Shown: positions 42,420 to 51,541 of the stretch, piece by piece
Layout of the letters: each line of letters opens with the position of its first letter
Numbering within the stretch: position 1 is the stretch's first letter
NCBI RefSeq assembly: GCF_001951155.1
Contig: NZ_CP016359.1
Location: forward strand, 3,868,001 to 3,932,000
DNA from: Christiangramia flava JLT2011
Lineage (GTDB): Bacteria > Bacteroidota > Bacteroidia > Flavobacteriales > Flavobacteriaceae
Reading direction: 5' to 3'
Length of the DNA: 64,000 nucleotides
The notes under the pieces: model-generated
Seen by the model: the letters and a program-made list of their open reading frames with translations, nothing else
The model's database searches: none
Told to the model about the DNA's origin: nothing
Translations under genes and position numbers: made by a program

Positions 42420-44906
42420 ATGAGAAAAGTCTTTTTAGCGCTTTTTCTTCTTCAACTTACTATTTGCAACGCTCAGGCTCCGGAAAAATGGTCTTCGGCT
42501 GAGATCTACGAACATATTAAAAAATTGAATTTCCTGGGATCTGTGCTGTATGTTGCAGCCCATCCAGATGATGAAAATACGCGGCTCATTTCTTATTTTT
42601 CGAATGATGTTCATGCCCGTACCGCTTACCTGGCTTTGACCCGAGGGGATGGCGGCCAGAACCTGATAGGCCCGGAACTACGCGAAGAACTGGGGTTGAT
42701 CCGTACACAGGAACTACTCGAAGCACGCAAGATCGATGGCGGTTACCAGTTTTTTAGCCGTGCCAATGACTTTGGGTACTCCAAAAACCCTACGGAAACT
42801 TTACAGTTCTGGGATAAGGAAGAAGTGCTCAGCGATATCGTTTGGGTGATCCGGAAGTTTCAGCCAGATGTGATCATCAACCGTTTTGACCATCGTACGC
42901 CAGGCTCCACTCATGGCCATCATACTACTTCAGCGATCCTTAGTGTTGAAGCTTTCGATATGGCAGCAAATACCGAAAATTTTTCGGAACAACTGAAATT
43001 TGTTGATACTTACCAGCCAAAAAGGCTATTTTTTAATACTTCTCCATGGTTTTACGGCGGAAATGAGGCTTTTCAGGAAGCTGATAAATCGAATTTTGTA
43101 AGTTTTGATACTGGGACCTATTTTCCAGTTCAAGGCCTTTCTAATCCGGAAATCGCGTCTCTCAGTAGGAGTCAGCATAAATCCCAGGGATTCGGAAGCA
43201 CCGGCAGCAGAGGTTCAGAAATGGAATACCTGGAATTGCTCAAGGGTGACAAGCCTTCAGACCAGGATGTTTTTGATGGCATCGATACCTCCTGGAACAG
43301 GCTCGAAAATGGGAAAGAGATCGGGGAATTACTCACTTCCGTAGAAAATGATTTCGATTTTGAGCATCCGGAGAAGAGTTTGGAAAAATTATTACAGGCT
43401 TATCAGTTAATTGGCAAATTAAAGGATGAACACTGGAAAAATATCAAGCTGGCAGCGATCAAAGAGATTATTTATGCCTGTAGTGGGCTTTTCCTGGAAG
43501 CCAGTACCGGCCAGCCTTCAGCAACTGCTTCGGAAACTCTGCCTTTGAAACTGGAAGCCATCAATCGCAGTAATGCCGCGATTAACCTGAAAAAAGTACT
43601 GTTGAATCCCGGCCAGACCGAATTGACAATGAATGTGGATTTAGAAAACAATAAAGACTGGAGCAGTCCTGTCTCCTATACCATTCCGAAAAATGCCAAT
43701 TTCACCTCTCCCTACTGGTTGAAAGAACCCGGAACAACCGGAATGTACCGGGTAGAAGATCAGCAATTACGGGGTTTACCGGAAGACAAGGTACAAACTA
43801 CGGCGACTTTTCAGCTGGATATAAACGGAACAAGCCTGAAATTCGTAAAACCGATCGTCTATAAATTCAATGACAATGTTTCGGGTGAAAATTACCGCAA
43901 TTTCGAGATTGTCCCGATGATTTCGGTAGAATTCCAGGACGATGTCCTCATTTTCAGCGAGGAAAAACCACAAACGATCCGGGTAGAACTTCAGTGTCAT
44001 AATGGTGCTGCCAAAGGAAAAATTTCCTTGAAGGCCGGGAAGAACTGGAAGATCGAACCGGCTTCTCAAGAATTCGATATCACCGAAAAAGGCGGTGCTG
44101 TTTCCGTAGATTTTGAAGTTACCCCGCCTGCCGGGCAGGACGAAACCGTATTAACGGCTGAAGCGACCGTCAATGATCAAAGCTTCAGCAACAGTCTCAA
44201 AAAGATCGAATATCCGCATATTTCCAACCAGAATATTATCAGGCCCGCCAAAATGAAGCTGGTAAGGCTGAATATTGCCAAAAAGGGAGAACGCATTGCC
44301 TATGTTCCCGGAGCGGGCGACGTGGTAGATGAGAGCCTGCGCCAGATTGGTTACCAGGTTCAGAAACTGGAAGCAGATGAAATTTCCGCTTCAAGACTCC
44401 AGAATTTTGATGCCGTAGTCCTTGGGATCAGAGCATATAATGTGGATGATGCCCTCGCCTTTAAACAATCGGCTTTATTTGATTATGTAAAAAATGGCGG
44501 AACGCTGATCGTACAATATAATACCAATCGCGGGCTGGTAACAGAAGACCTCGCACCGTTCCACCTGGAGCTTTCACGTGACCGGGTCACCGAAGAAGAT
44601 GCGGAAGTGACTTTCATTGCTCCTAACCATTCGCTGCTAAATGTGCCGAATAAGCTCACAAAAGCCGATTTTGATGGCTGGGTTCAGGAACGCGGACTTT
44701 ACTTCCCGGGTAATTGGGACGACACCTTTACACCGATTCTGAGCATGCACGACCAGGATGAAAGCGCTAAAACCGGAAGTTTACTGGTTGCACAATATGG
44801 AAAAGGCTATTTCATTTATACCGGGATCAGCTTTTTCAGGCAGCTACCTGCGGGTGTGCCAGGAGCTTACCGACTTTTTGCCAATATGATTTCAATAGGA
44901 AAATAA
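42420..44906 (+). CDS. PIG-L family deacetylase with C-terminal glutamine-amidotransferase-like domain, exported
   Basis: This 828-residue protein has a signal peptide (residues 1-19, ending ICNAQA). The PIG-L/LmbE domain (about 40-300) has the zinc motif AHPDDE (residues 47-52) and a later histidine motif STHGHH. PIG-L enzymes remove N-acetyl groups from sugars. A beta-rich middle and a C-terminal region (about 610-828) with VLGIRAYN and GGTLIVQYNTN resembling a class I glutamine-amidotransferase/ThuA fold follow. It is followed without a gap by a 35-residue membrane peptide, then a symporter and an oxidoreductase, so an amino-sugar uptake and processing role is plausible. Confidence 0.87.
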   Translation: MRKVFLALFLLQLTICNAQAPEKWSSAEIYEHIKKLNFLGSVLYVAAHPDDENTRLISYFSNDVHARTAYLALTRGDGGQNLIGPELREELGLIRTQELLEARKIDGGYQFFSRANDFGYSKNPTETLQFWDKEEVLSDIVWVIRKFQPDVIINRFDHRTPGSTHGHHTTSAILSVEAFDMAANTENFSEQLKFVDTYQPKRLFFNTSPWFYGGNEAFQEADKSNFVSFDTGTYFPVQGLSNPEIASLSRSQHKSQGFGSTGSRGSEMEYLELLKGDKPSDQDVFDGIDTSWNRLENGKEIGELLTSVENDFDFEHPEKSLEKLLQAYQLIGKLKDEHWKNIKLAAIKEIIYACSGLFLEASTGQPSATASETLPLKLEAINRSNAAINLKKVLLNPGQTELTMNVDLENNKDWSSPVSYTIPKNANFTSPYWLKEPGTTGMYRVEDQQLRGLPEDKVQTTATFQLDINGTSLKFVKPIVYKFNDNVSGENYRNFEIVPMISVEFQDDVLIFSEEKPQTIRVELQCHNGAAKGKISLKAGKNWKIEPASQEFDITEKGGAVSVDFEVTPPAGQDETVLTAEATVNDQSFSNSLKKIEYPHISNQNIIRPAKMKLVRLNIAKKGERIAYVPGAGDVVDESLRQIGYQVQKLEADEISASRLQNFDAVVLGIRAYNVDDALAFKQSALFDYVKNGGTLIVQYNTNRGLVTEDLAPFHLELSRDRVTEEDAEVTFIAPNHSLLNVPNKLTKADFDGWVQERGLYFPGNWDDTFTPILSMHDQDESAKTGSLLVAQYGKGYFIYTGISFFRQLPAGVPGAYRLFANMISIGK

Positions 44907-45014
44907 ATGGAAAAGCCCGAAAAGTATATCTGGAAAAAAAGCTATACCATTGTCCTGCTGGCCAATTTGCTTTACATCCTGTTATTTTATTTTATCATGA
45001 ATTCTTTTACCTGA
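44907..45014 (+). CDS. 35-residue single-span membrane protein between deacetylase and symporter
   Basis: The ATG directly follows the TAA of the deacetylase gene, and the TGA is followed by one base before the symporter ATG. The product begins MEKPEKYIWKKSY and has one hydrophobic helix (about residues 13-33, IVLLANLLYILLFYFIM). The N-terminus is basic, so it should sit inside the cell. Exact packing between two operon genes, leaving no other sense for these 108 bases, is strong support. By position it may be a small subunit or stabiliser of the symporter, comparable with the small partner proteins known for some SSS transporters; this is inference. Confidence 0.75.
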   Translation: MEKPEKYIWKKSYTIVLLANLLYILLFYFIMNSFT

Positions 45015-45015
45015 T

Positions 45016-46722
45016 ATGCAGTTAATAGACTGGATCATACTTGTTGGAACCATCACTTTCATCGTCTGGTACGGGGTGTACAAAACCCGGGGAAGTAAGA
45101 ATGTGCACGATTTCATCGGCGGCGGAAAGAACGCCAAGTGGTGGACGATTGGATTATCAGTGATGGCTACGCAGGCCAGCGCCATTACCTTTCTTTCTAC
45201 ACCTGGACAGGCTTTTCACGACGGAATGGGCTTTGTTCAGTTCTATTTTGGACTGCCTATAGCCATGGTCATCATTTGTATGGTGTTCATCCCGATCTAT
45301 CACCGATTAAAGGTCTATACCGCTTACGAATACCTGGAAACACGATTCGATCGTAAAACCCGCACGCTCACTTCTTTGCTGTTCTTGATCCAACGGGGTT
45401 TGGCTGCCGGGATTACCATTTTTGCACCTGCGATCATCCTTTCTGCAGTTTTGGGATGGCATCTTACAACATTGACCGTAATTATTGGAGTACTGGTAAT
45501 TATTTATACGGTTTCCGGTGGAACCAAAGCTGTTAGTGTGACCCAGAAGCAACAAATGGCCGTGATCCTTACCGGAATGATCCTGGCTTTTGTGATGATT
45601 CTCCATTTCCTGCCAGAGAGCGTTAGTTTTACCAATGCTTTGGAAATTGCTGGTACCGGCGGAAAAATGGATATCCTGGACTATTCCTTTGATTTTGAAA
45701 ACCGCTATACGCTCTGGAGCGGACTCATTGGCGGAAGCTTCCTGGCCCTCTCCTACTTCGGGACCGATCAAAGCCAGGTGCAGCGCTATTTAACCGGCGG
45801 CTCGGTAAGAGAAAGTCAGCTTGGGATGATCTTCAACGGGTTGCTGAAAGTGCCCCTTCAGTTTTTCATATTGCTTGTGGGCGTCATGGTGTTTGTATTT
45901 TACCAGTTTCACACGGCGCCGCTCAATTTCAACCCGGCAGCCACACAAACGGTGCTGAATTCCCAATATGCCAATCAGTATGAAGACCTGATGGTTGAAC
46001 ACGAAAATACCCAGGAACAAAAGCAGCGAATCAGCCTGAATTATGCCGAGAATAAGGAAACGATGAGCGATCAGGAAATTGCCAGTTTTCAGAAAGAATT
46101 TAAGAGTCTTAGTGAAAAGGAGGAAATGCTGAAGGAAGACGCGAGAACTTTTATTGATGCCGCCGAAGGTGGAGCAGAAAGCAATGATAAAGATTACGTT
46201 TTCATCCATTTTATACTGAATAATCTTCCGAAGGGCGTCGTAGGCTTGCTGATCGCCGTGATCCTTTCCGCAGCGATGTCCAGTACCGCATCTGAACTGA
46301 ATGCGCTGGCATCTACCACCACCATCGATATTTACCGAAGGAATATTCGTAAAGATGAAAGCGAAGAGCACTATCTCGAAGCATCCAAATGGTTTACCCT
46401 TATGTGGGGAGTGATCGCGATCGCCTTTGCCAGCCTGGCCGATCTTTTTGATAATTTGATCCAGCTGGTGAACATCATTGGAAGTATTTTCTACGGAAAT
46501 GTACTCGGCATCTTTCTGCTGGCCTTCTTCATGAAAAAGATTAAAAGCAACGCGGTATTTATCGCTGCCATCATCACCCAGGCCTTGGTAATTTTGGTGT
46601 TCAACCTCAACTTAATGCCTTATTTATGGCTGAATGTGTTAGGCTGTATCCTGGTGATCAGTATTTCCTGGATCATCCAGATTTCGAATAACGCGAAGAA
46701 CAAAACAGAAACGACAGTATGA
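45016..46722 (+). CDS. sodium:solute symporter (SSS family)
   Basis: This 568-residue transporter has about 13-14 membrane helices. It begins with LIDWIILVGTITFIVWYGVY, continues with GGGKNAKWW and WTIGLSVMATQASAITFLSTPG, and has the family region YFGTDQSQVQRYLTG. Between helices about 8 and 9 there is a hydrophilic, coiled-coil-like insertion of some 70 residues (about 320-395, ENTQEQKQRISLNYAENK). The substrate is probably a sugar or sugar acid, given the deacetylase and oxidoreductase neighbours. It overlaps the next gene by four bases (ATGA). Confidence 0.9.
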   Translation: MQLIDWIILVGTITFIVWYGVYKTRGSKNVHDFIGGGKNAKWWTIGLSVMATQASAITFLSTPGQAFHDGMGFVQFYFGLPIAMVIICMVFIPIYHRLKVYTAYEYLETRFDRKTRTLTSLLFLIQRGLAAGITIFAPAIILSAVLGWHLTTLTVIIGVLVIIYTVSGGTKAVSVTQKQQMAVILTGMILAFVMILHFLPESVSFTNALEIAGTGGKMDILDYSFDFENRYTLWSGLIGGSFLALSYFGTDQSQVQRYLTGGSVRESQLGMIFNGLLKVPLQFFILLVGVMVFVFYQFHTAPLNFNPAATQTVLNSQYANQYEDLMVEHENTQEQKQRISLNYAENKETMSDQEIASFQKEFKSLSEKEEMLKEDARTFIDAAEGGAESNDKDYVFIHFILNNLPKGVVGLLIAVILSAAMSSTASELNALASTTTIDIYRRNIRKDESEEHYLEASKWFTLMWGVIAIAFASLADLFDNLIQLVNIIGSIFYGNVLGIFLLAFFMKKIKSNAVFIAAIITQALVILVFNLNLMPYLWLNVLGCILVISISWIIQISNNAKNKTETTV

Positions 46723-47687
46723 AAAAGATAAAATGGGGAATCATTGGTTTAGGTAAGATCGCCGGGAAGTTCGCAGGTGATTTGCAAAAAGTAGAGGAGG
46801 CTATTCTCTACGGTGTCGCAAGCCGAAACATGGAAAAAGCCGAAGAATTCAAAGAAGAATTTCACGCCGAAAAGGCTTTTGGAAGTTATGAAGCTATTTT
46901 AAAAGACGAAGAGGTAGATGTGATCTATGTGGCCACACCGCATGTCTATCATGCTGAGATCACCAAAGATTGCCTTCATCACGGCAAAGCGGTTCTCTGC
47001 GAGAAACCTTTCGCGATGAACCGTTCCCAGGTCGAGGAAATGATCGCCCTTGCCAAAGAGAAGAATATCTTTTTAATGGAAGCACTATGGACGAAATTTC
47101 TTCCGCATTTTAAAGCCGTAGAGGAAACCATCAAAACTGGCAAATATGGGAAGATCAAAGCTATAAAAGCTGATTTTGGCTTCAAGGCCGATTACAATCC
47201 TGAAAAGAGGCTTTTCAATAAAGATCTTGGTGGCGGAAGTTTACTGGATATCGGGATCTATCCCGTTTTTCTGGCTCATCATTTCTTAGGAATGCCAGAT
47301 TCTGTGGAAGCCGAAGCGATCATAGGGAAAACTGGGGTAGACGAGCGCTGCGACATCAGGTTTCATTATAATAATGGAACTTCCGCAGAACTATTCAGCA
47401 CCCTGCAGGAAGATAGTGGTACAACTGCTGAAATTGAACTGGAAAATGGCAAGATCACCATGCACTCAAGGTTTCACGAACCAACTTCTGCCCAGTTTGA
47501 GATCGATGGAAAAATGGAAATTCGGAATTACGGGGTGACCACGAAGGGTTATAATTTTGAAGCGGAACATGTAACGAAAATGTTGCAACAGGGTAAAAAA
47601 GAAAGCGATATTATGAGTTTTCAGGATAGCCTGGAACTGATCAGTCTCTTGGACAGTATTCGGGAAAAGATTGATTTACAATATTAA
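46719..47687 (+). CDS. Gfo/Idh/MocA family oxidoreductase
   Basis: This 322-residue NAD(P)-dependent enzyme has the N-terminal Rossmann fold WGIIGLGKIAGKFAGD, the catalytic lysine motif CEKPFAMN (about residues 94-101), and GGGSLLDIGIYPV in the second domain. The family oxidises or reduces sugars, inositols and related compounds. It lies last in the deacetylase/symporter operon and overlaps the symporter by four bases, pointing to processing of the imported sugar. The substrate is unknown. Confidence 0.9.
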   Translation: MKKIKWGIIGLGKIAGKFAGDLQKVEEAILYGVASRNMEKAEEFKEEFHAEKAFGSYEAILKDEEVDVIYVATPHVYHAEITKDCLHHGKAVLCEKPFAMNRSQVEEMIALAKEKNIFLMEALWTKFLPHFKAVEETIKTGKYGKIKAIKADFGFKADYNPEKRLFNKDLGGGSLLDIGIYPVFLAHHFLGMPDSVEAEAIIGKTGVDERCDIRFHYNNGTSAELFSTLQEDSGTTAEIELENGKITMHSRFHEPTSAQFEIDGKMEIRNYGVTTKGYNFEAEHVTKMLQQGKKESDIMSFQDSLELISLLDSIREKIDLQY

Positions 47688-47714
47688 AAAAGGCCTCAAA
47701 TGAGGCCTTTTTTT
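47686..47714. terminator. bidirectional intrinsic terminator
   Basis: AAAAAAGGCCTCA pairs with TGAGGCCTTTTTT with a two-base loop, between convergent genes ending at 47687 and 47713. Confidence 0.9.
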
Positions 47715-48558
47715 ATTTCGCTCCCCATTCTTTCAGGGAATCTTCGTTCATTTTCACATAATCTGGATTGCCGGCTTTTTTAGCGGCAGCGAGAGAACGT
47801 TTTGCTGTAGCGATGGCAGCATCCTTTTTCCCCATTTCTGCTTCGATCAGCGATTTCTTCCGAAGCATCCAATAAGCATCATCACCGGCCATTTTAACGG
47901 CCTCACTCACCCACTCATAAGCTTTGTCCAAATCTTTACCAGAGTCATGGTAATAAGACGCAGCAGCGAAATAATCGTTTGCCGTAGGACCGCTCATAGT
48001 TCGTTCGATACTAACCATTGTTTTTTGCTCGGTTGGAACCTGAAATGGCAGGCTAGCCACTTTATCAGCCCAAATGAATTCGATCACTCCGGAATCGTTG
48101 GAAAGATCATCGATCATGATCGTAAAGGTTTCCATATCAAAAGGAAGTGTGGAAACACTGGCTTCCGCTTTTAAAGCAACTGCTGAATCATCCCATTCCT
48201 GGGGGACACCCCAGTTATCACTTTTGCTGTAAAACATCACTTCCCAGGAATCCTGGTTCGGAATGGTATAAATGGCATATGTTCCTTTTTTCAGGTCCTT
48301 TCCACCAATCTTCACATCGTCTCCAAAAGTGATCTTGGTATTGGCATTGGCACCTGTTCTCCAAACTTTTCCGTAGGGAACAAGATCTCCAAAAATGCTT
48401 CGACCTTTCATGCCTGGCCTGGAATATTCAATGGTCACATCTGTAAGACCAACTTTTTGCTCAATCTTCCCGGTGGGACTCGGCTGCGGTGCCATAACCT
48501 GGGCGCTCAATGCGCTTCCAAAGGCCGCAAAAACAACTAGCAGTAGTAATTTTTTCAT
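47713..48558 (-). CDS. exported DUF2911 domain protein
   Basis: This 281-residue protein has a signal peptide (about 1-19, ending LSAQVM). The DUF2911 domain (about 25-170) contains YSRPGMKGRSIFGDLVPYG and RTGANANTKI, and a helical tail (about 190-280) resembles a TPR pair (DLDKAYEWVSEAVKMA). DUF2911 proteins are common in Bacteroidota and without known function. Localisation is periplasm or outer surface. Confidence 0.88.
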   Translation of the reverse strand: MKKLLLLVVFAAFGSALSAQVMAPQPSPTGKIEQKVGLTDVTIEYSRPGMKGRSIFGDLVPYGKVWRTGANANTKITFGDDVKIGGKDLKKGTYAIYTIPNQDSWEVMFYSKSDNWGVPQEWDDSAVALKAEASVSTLPFDMETFTIMIDDLSNDSGVIEFIWADKVASLPFQVPTEQKTMVSIERTMSGPTANDYFAAASYYHDSGKDLDKAYEWVSEAVKMAGDDAYWMLRKKSLIEAEMGKKDAAIATAKRSLAAAKKAGNPDYVKMNEDSLKEWGAK

Positions 48559-48620
48559 TTTGAAACAGTTTAGTTTGTCTAAATATAGAAATAAAAGCCT
48601 TTCAAAATATCAATTCCGGG

Positions 48621-50312
48621 CTACTGAACTTTAAAACTGCCATAGATTGAAACCGGTTCACCTTCAGCTGTAAAGCCCTGAACAGAAATTTCATATATCC
48701 CGGGTACATCAGAAGTGTAAAAGGAAATATCTTTCTGTTCACCTGTAAATTCGGGCTCCCAGAGCAACTGGGTACGGAAATCAGGAAGATTCCCGTCGTT
48801 CTTTGAATAATCCTGGCGAAAATAATTTTTCCGGATGTTCCCCGAGGTAAGCCTGATCTCTTTTGCGGAGGAATCGCGATAATTTTCAGCGAAATCAGCG
48901 TTGAAAGTTTGAATGATGATCACCCCTTTATAGAGGGCCGAACCGAAATAGAACTTATCCTGGATCACTTTGATTTTATCAATTTTCACCGATTCGTAAT
49001 TCCTGATAAATTCATCTGGATCACTTACCGGAATACCATCAATCACCACTAGTGGAATTCCCTGAAAATCTTGATACGGTGCTTTTCCCAGCACTCTAAA
49101 GGCCATTTTCCCGTTTTCATTCCGGACACGTGCATAGGGAACAACTTCTACAAAAGTTTCCCTTACGGTCTTGAACCTGGTATATTCATCCAGAACATAC
49201 TCGATCTGGTCCAGGCCGTCAAACAGGTTTGATTGCTGGTTCACTCGAACCGTGTCTGGTTTCAGACTGAAATAGGCATTTTCGATCTGGTTGTACACGC
49301 TGTGATCCTCGATCCACTTTTGTGACTTCAGGTCAACTCCGTAATCTTCAAATTCCAGCTTCTCTATGTGTGGCAATTGTTGTTCCGAAAGCTTGATCTC
49401 AAATCCCGCAGTATCCAGAACTTTTACAAAGGCTTTTTCTTCCGTAAAGTTTTCAGGAACATTGAAATAAAAACTACCATCGTCCTTGGTATTGGCGATC
49501 CGGAGGAAATACTCTTCTCCGGGTACGCTAAGCGCGATCTTTTTATTGGAAACGCTCAAACCCTGGGAAGAGCGAATTTGACCACTAAGCAATTTCCCTC
49601 TTAGGTCAGGCAGCGTAAAACTCCCATTTTCAAAGGTATTCTTCCCGGAGATAACCTGGTTAAATGCCACTGCTGATCTTTCGGATGGATGAGGAATGGA
49701 ATCGAATTGCCGAACGGAAACTGAATAACTTCCTTTTGGCAAATTATCTAATTCTAGCTGAACTTTTTCCCGTTTTCCGTAGGTGTTTCCAGTGATTTTG
49801 AGTTTGCCGGAATTCCCTTTTTCAGCATATTTTCTGTAAACCAAAGAATCTTTTCTAATCGCAGTTTGTGCCGAAGTATAAGGATTCACTATAAAGAGAT
49901 CCTGTTCAAAGAACGAATCCTGCCCGTTGTTTTTCATCCAGTTGGTATAGGCGAGCAACTTATAATTTCCAGAAGGAAGGTTGGTAGGCACAAAATAATC
50001 TCCGTAGGCTTTCCCGTTTTTCAGGTCCAACGTTTCGTTAAACACCTGCTCTCCGGCTTTATTGAGAATGCTCACATAAGCGATCTTACTCAGTGAACTC
50101 CGGGTATTGGTTCCTTTTTCCAGACAATAAACTGAATAATAAAGGTATTCACCCGTTAGCAGCATGGATGTATTTACCTGGGCATAAACCTGCTCGGCAC
50201 CTACGTTTGCATTTTTCAGTTCCAGGCGGACATTCTGCTGTGCCTGTGCGGTGAAAGCGAAAACCGCAACGATGATCATAATTGCTATTCTTTTCTTCAT
50301 CTTAGTTTTCAT
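48621..50312 (-). CDS. exported protein with MG2-like N-terminus and TonB-plug-like C-terminal domain
   Basis: This 563-residue protein has a signal peptide (about 1-24, ending FTAQAQQ). An N-terminal macroglobulin-like domain (LLTGEYLYYSVYCLEKG, NLPSGNYKLLAYTNWMKN), further beta domains, and a region with VVIDGIPVSDPDEFIRNYES and IKVIQDKFYFGSALYKGVIII follow. The last resembles a TonB-receptor plug but has no barrel after it. It is the last gene of a four-gene operon with a receptor and DUF4249 lipoprotein, and overlaps the latter by 11 bases. It may be a surface accessory of the receptor; function unknown. Confidence 0.75.
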   Translation of the reverse strand: MKTKMKKRIAIMIIVAVFAFTAQAQQNVRLELKNANVGAEQVYAQVNTSMLLTGEYLYYSVYCLEKGTNTRSSLSKIAYVSILNKAGEQVFNETLDLKNGKAYGDYFVPTNLPSGNYKLLAYTNWMKNNGQDSFFEQDLFIVNPYTSAQTAIRKDSLVYRKYAEKGNSGKLKITGNTYGKREKVQLELDNLPKGSYSVSVRQFDSIPHPSERSAVAFNQVISGKNTFENGSFTLPDLRGKLLSGQIRSSQGLSVSNKKIALSVPGEEYFLRIANTKDDGSFYFNVPENFTEEKAFVKVLDTAGFEIKLSEQQLPHIEKLEFEDYGVDLKSQKWIEDHSVYNQIENAYFSLKPDTVRVNQQSNLFDGLDQIEYVLDEYTRFKTVRETFVEVVPYARVRNENGKMAFRVLGKAPYQDFQGIPLVVIDGIPVSDPDEFIRNYESVKIDKIKVIQDKFYFGSALYKGVIIIQTFNADFAENYRDSSAKEIRLTSGNIRKNYFRQDYSKNDGNLPDFRTQLLWEPEFTGEQKDISFYTSDVPGIYEISVQGFTAEGEPVSIYGSFKVQ

Positions 50313-51537
50313 TTTCTTCGATCCAAAAATCAGGTTTTATCGGTGTTCCAATACTTCTACAGTCTATGCATTCTACCGGAACCATATTATAAGGTCCTTC
50401 GGGATTCAGAGGATCTGTGGAAGGTGGCGCATCAGACAGGTATTGCAAAAGTCCCGCGGAAACGTAAAAATCAATGTCCCCGGGTTCAAATCCCAAACCT
50501 GTCAAGGGCCTCACCACTTCACAATCGGCTGTTGGGTCTGGCCGCTCATCAGAATTGAACACATCTGTGAAATTGAAGAAAATACGCTGTTTGGAAACAC
50601 TGGCTACTTCAAAATACCCCACCACATTTTCTTCCGGATCATTCACTGACATGATATTTCCATTCAGAAAACCTGGCTGGTTCTGGGAAAAAACCGATTC
50701 CGAATTAGACAATTCTTCCAAAGTTTCAAAATACCGATAGGCTTCTCCTGAAATTACCAGCTGTGAAACCAGGATACTGTAACGATTCAAAATCTTTTTA
50801 TCAGTTACCGGGATAAATTTTATCAGGACATCTTCCTGGTTATCGGCATTCAGAAAATTGGTATTGCTCAAAACCCCTTTTTTTGAACTAAGTGTATTGT
50901 AACAAATCTCCCGTTCCTCATCTGGACCAACATCTACCAGCACCGCAAAACCATCTTCATCAGTAATGAATTTCTGGTTCGAGGTGTAGGGTGAAACAAT
51001 TTTATAGGTTTCTTCATAAGTGTAACGATAGAATTTGGTATCGCCAGAGGCACTGTTGCTATTGGCCTGGATCGCTACCCCGAGAACTCCATCATCGTCA
51101 ACGGCCCGGTTAGCTTCCACACTGGTTAAATTAGAAACACCGGTGATCTCTTCCTCGTCTGACCGATAGATCTTCCCCTGAAATTCTATTTCCAGCTGGT
51201 ATTTCACCCCTTGCTCTGCCCGGTATTCATCCACAGAAAGATAAATTCCCTGCCCTGCCGAAAAATAATCAAAGCGTTCTCCTTTATCTGAAAGAACCTT
51301 CACGTTCGCATTCGTGACATAAGACACGGTGTCATCTTCCAGGCGATAAGTTTCTGAAAGCTTCACCTGGTGATGCTTTAACTCTGAAGTTAAAAAGCTT
51401 TCCACGACCAAAACCTGTTCAAAAACTTCAGTAGAAGGTGTATAGGGCTCCACACAAGAGTGGAAAAATAAAATGATGCCAATAACAGCAAGCCCAAAAA
51501 TTCCTTTCATAGATTTTAAAATATTCTTCTTCATCAT
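50302..51537 (-). CDS. DUF4249 family lipoprotein
   Basis: This 411-residue protein has a lipoprotein signal (IGIILFFHSC followed by VEPYTP) and DUF4249 features: QVLVVESFLTSELKHHQVKLSETY and a C-terminal motif PVECIDCRSIGTPIKPDFW. The family is found beside TonB-dependent receptors in Bacteroidota and may be a surface-exposed partner, analogous in position to SusD. ATG at 51537 lies four bases after the receptor stop; 51534 and 51510 are other possible starts. It overlaps the next gene by 11 bases. Confidence 0.85.
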   Translation of the reverse strand: MMKKNILKSMKGIFGLAVIGIILFFHSCVEPYTPSTEVFEQVLVVESFLTSELKHHQVKLSETYRLEDDTVSYVTNANVKVLSDKGERFDYFSAGQGIYLSVDEYRAEQGVKYQLEIEFQGKIYRSDEEEITGVSNLTSVEANRAVDDDGVLGVAIQANSNSASGDTKFYRYTYEETYKIVSPYTSNQKFITDEDGFAVLVDVGPDEEREICYNTLSSKKGVLSNTNFLNADNQEDVLIKFIPVTDKKILNRYSILVSQLVISGEAYRYFETLEELSNSESVFSQNQPGFLNGNIMSVNDPEENVVGYFEVASVSKQRIFFNFTDVFNSDERPDPTADCEVVRPLTGLGFEPGDIDFYVSAGLLQYLSDAPPSTDPLNPEGPYNMVPVECIDCRSIGTPIKPDFWIEENEN

Positions 51538-51541
51538 CCAC

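Noticed and set aside
45790..46371. Minus-strand open frame of 193 codons
   Set aside because: Shadow of the symporter gene; product shows only reversed membrane-like composition.
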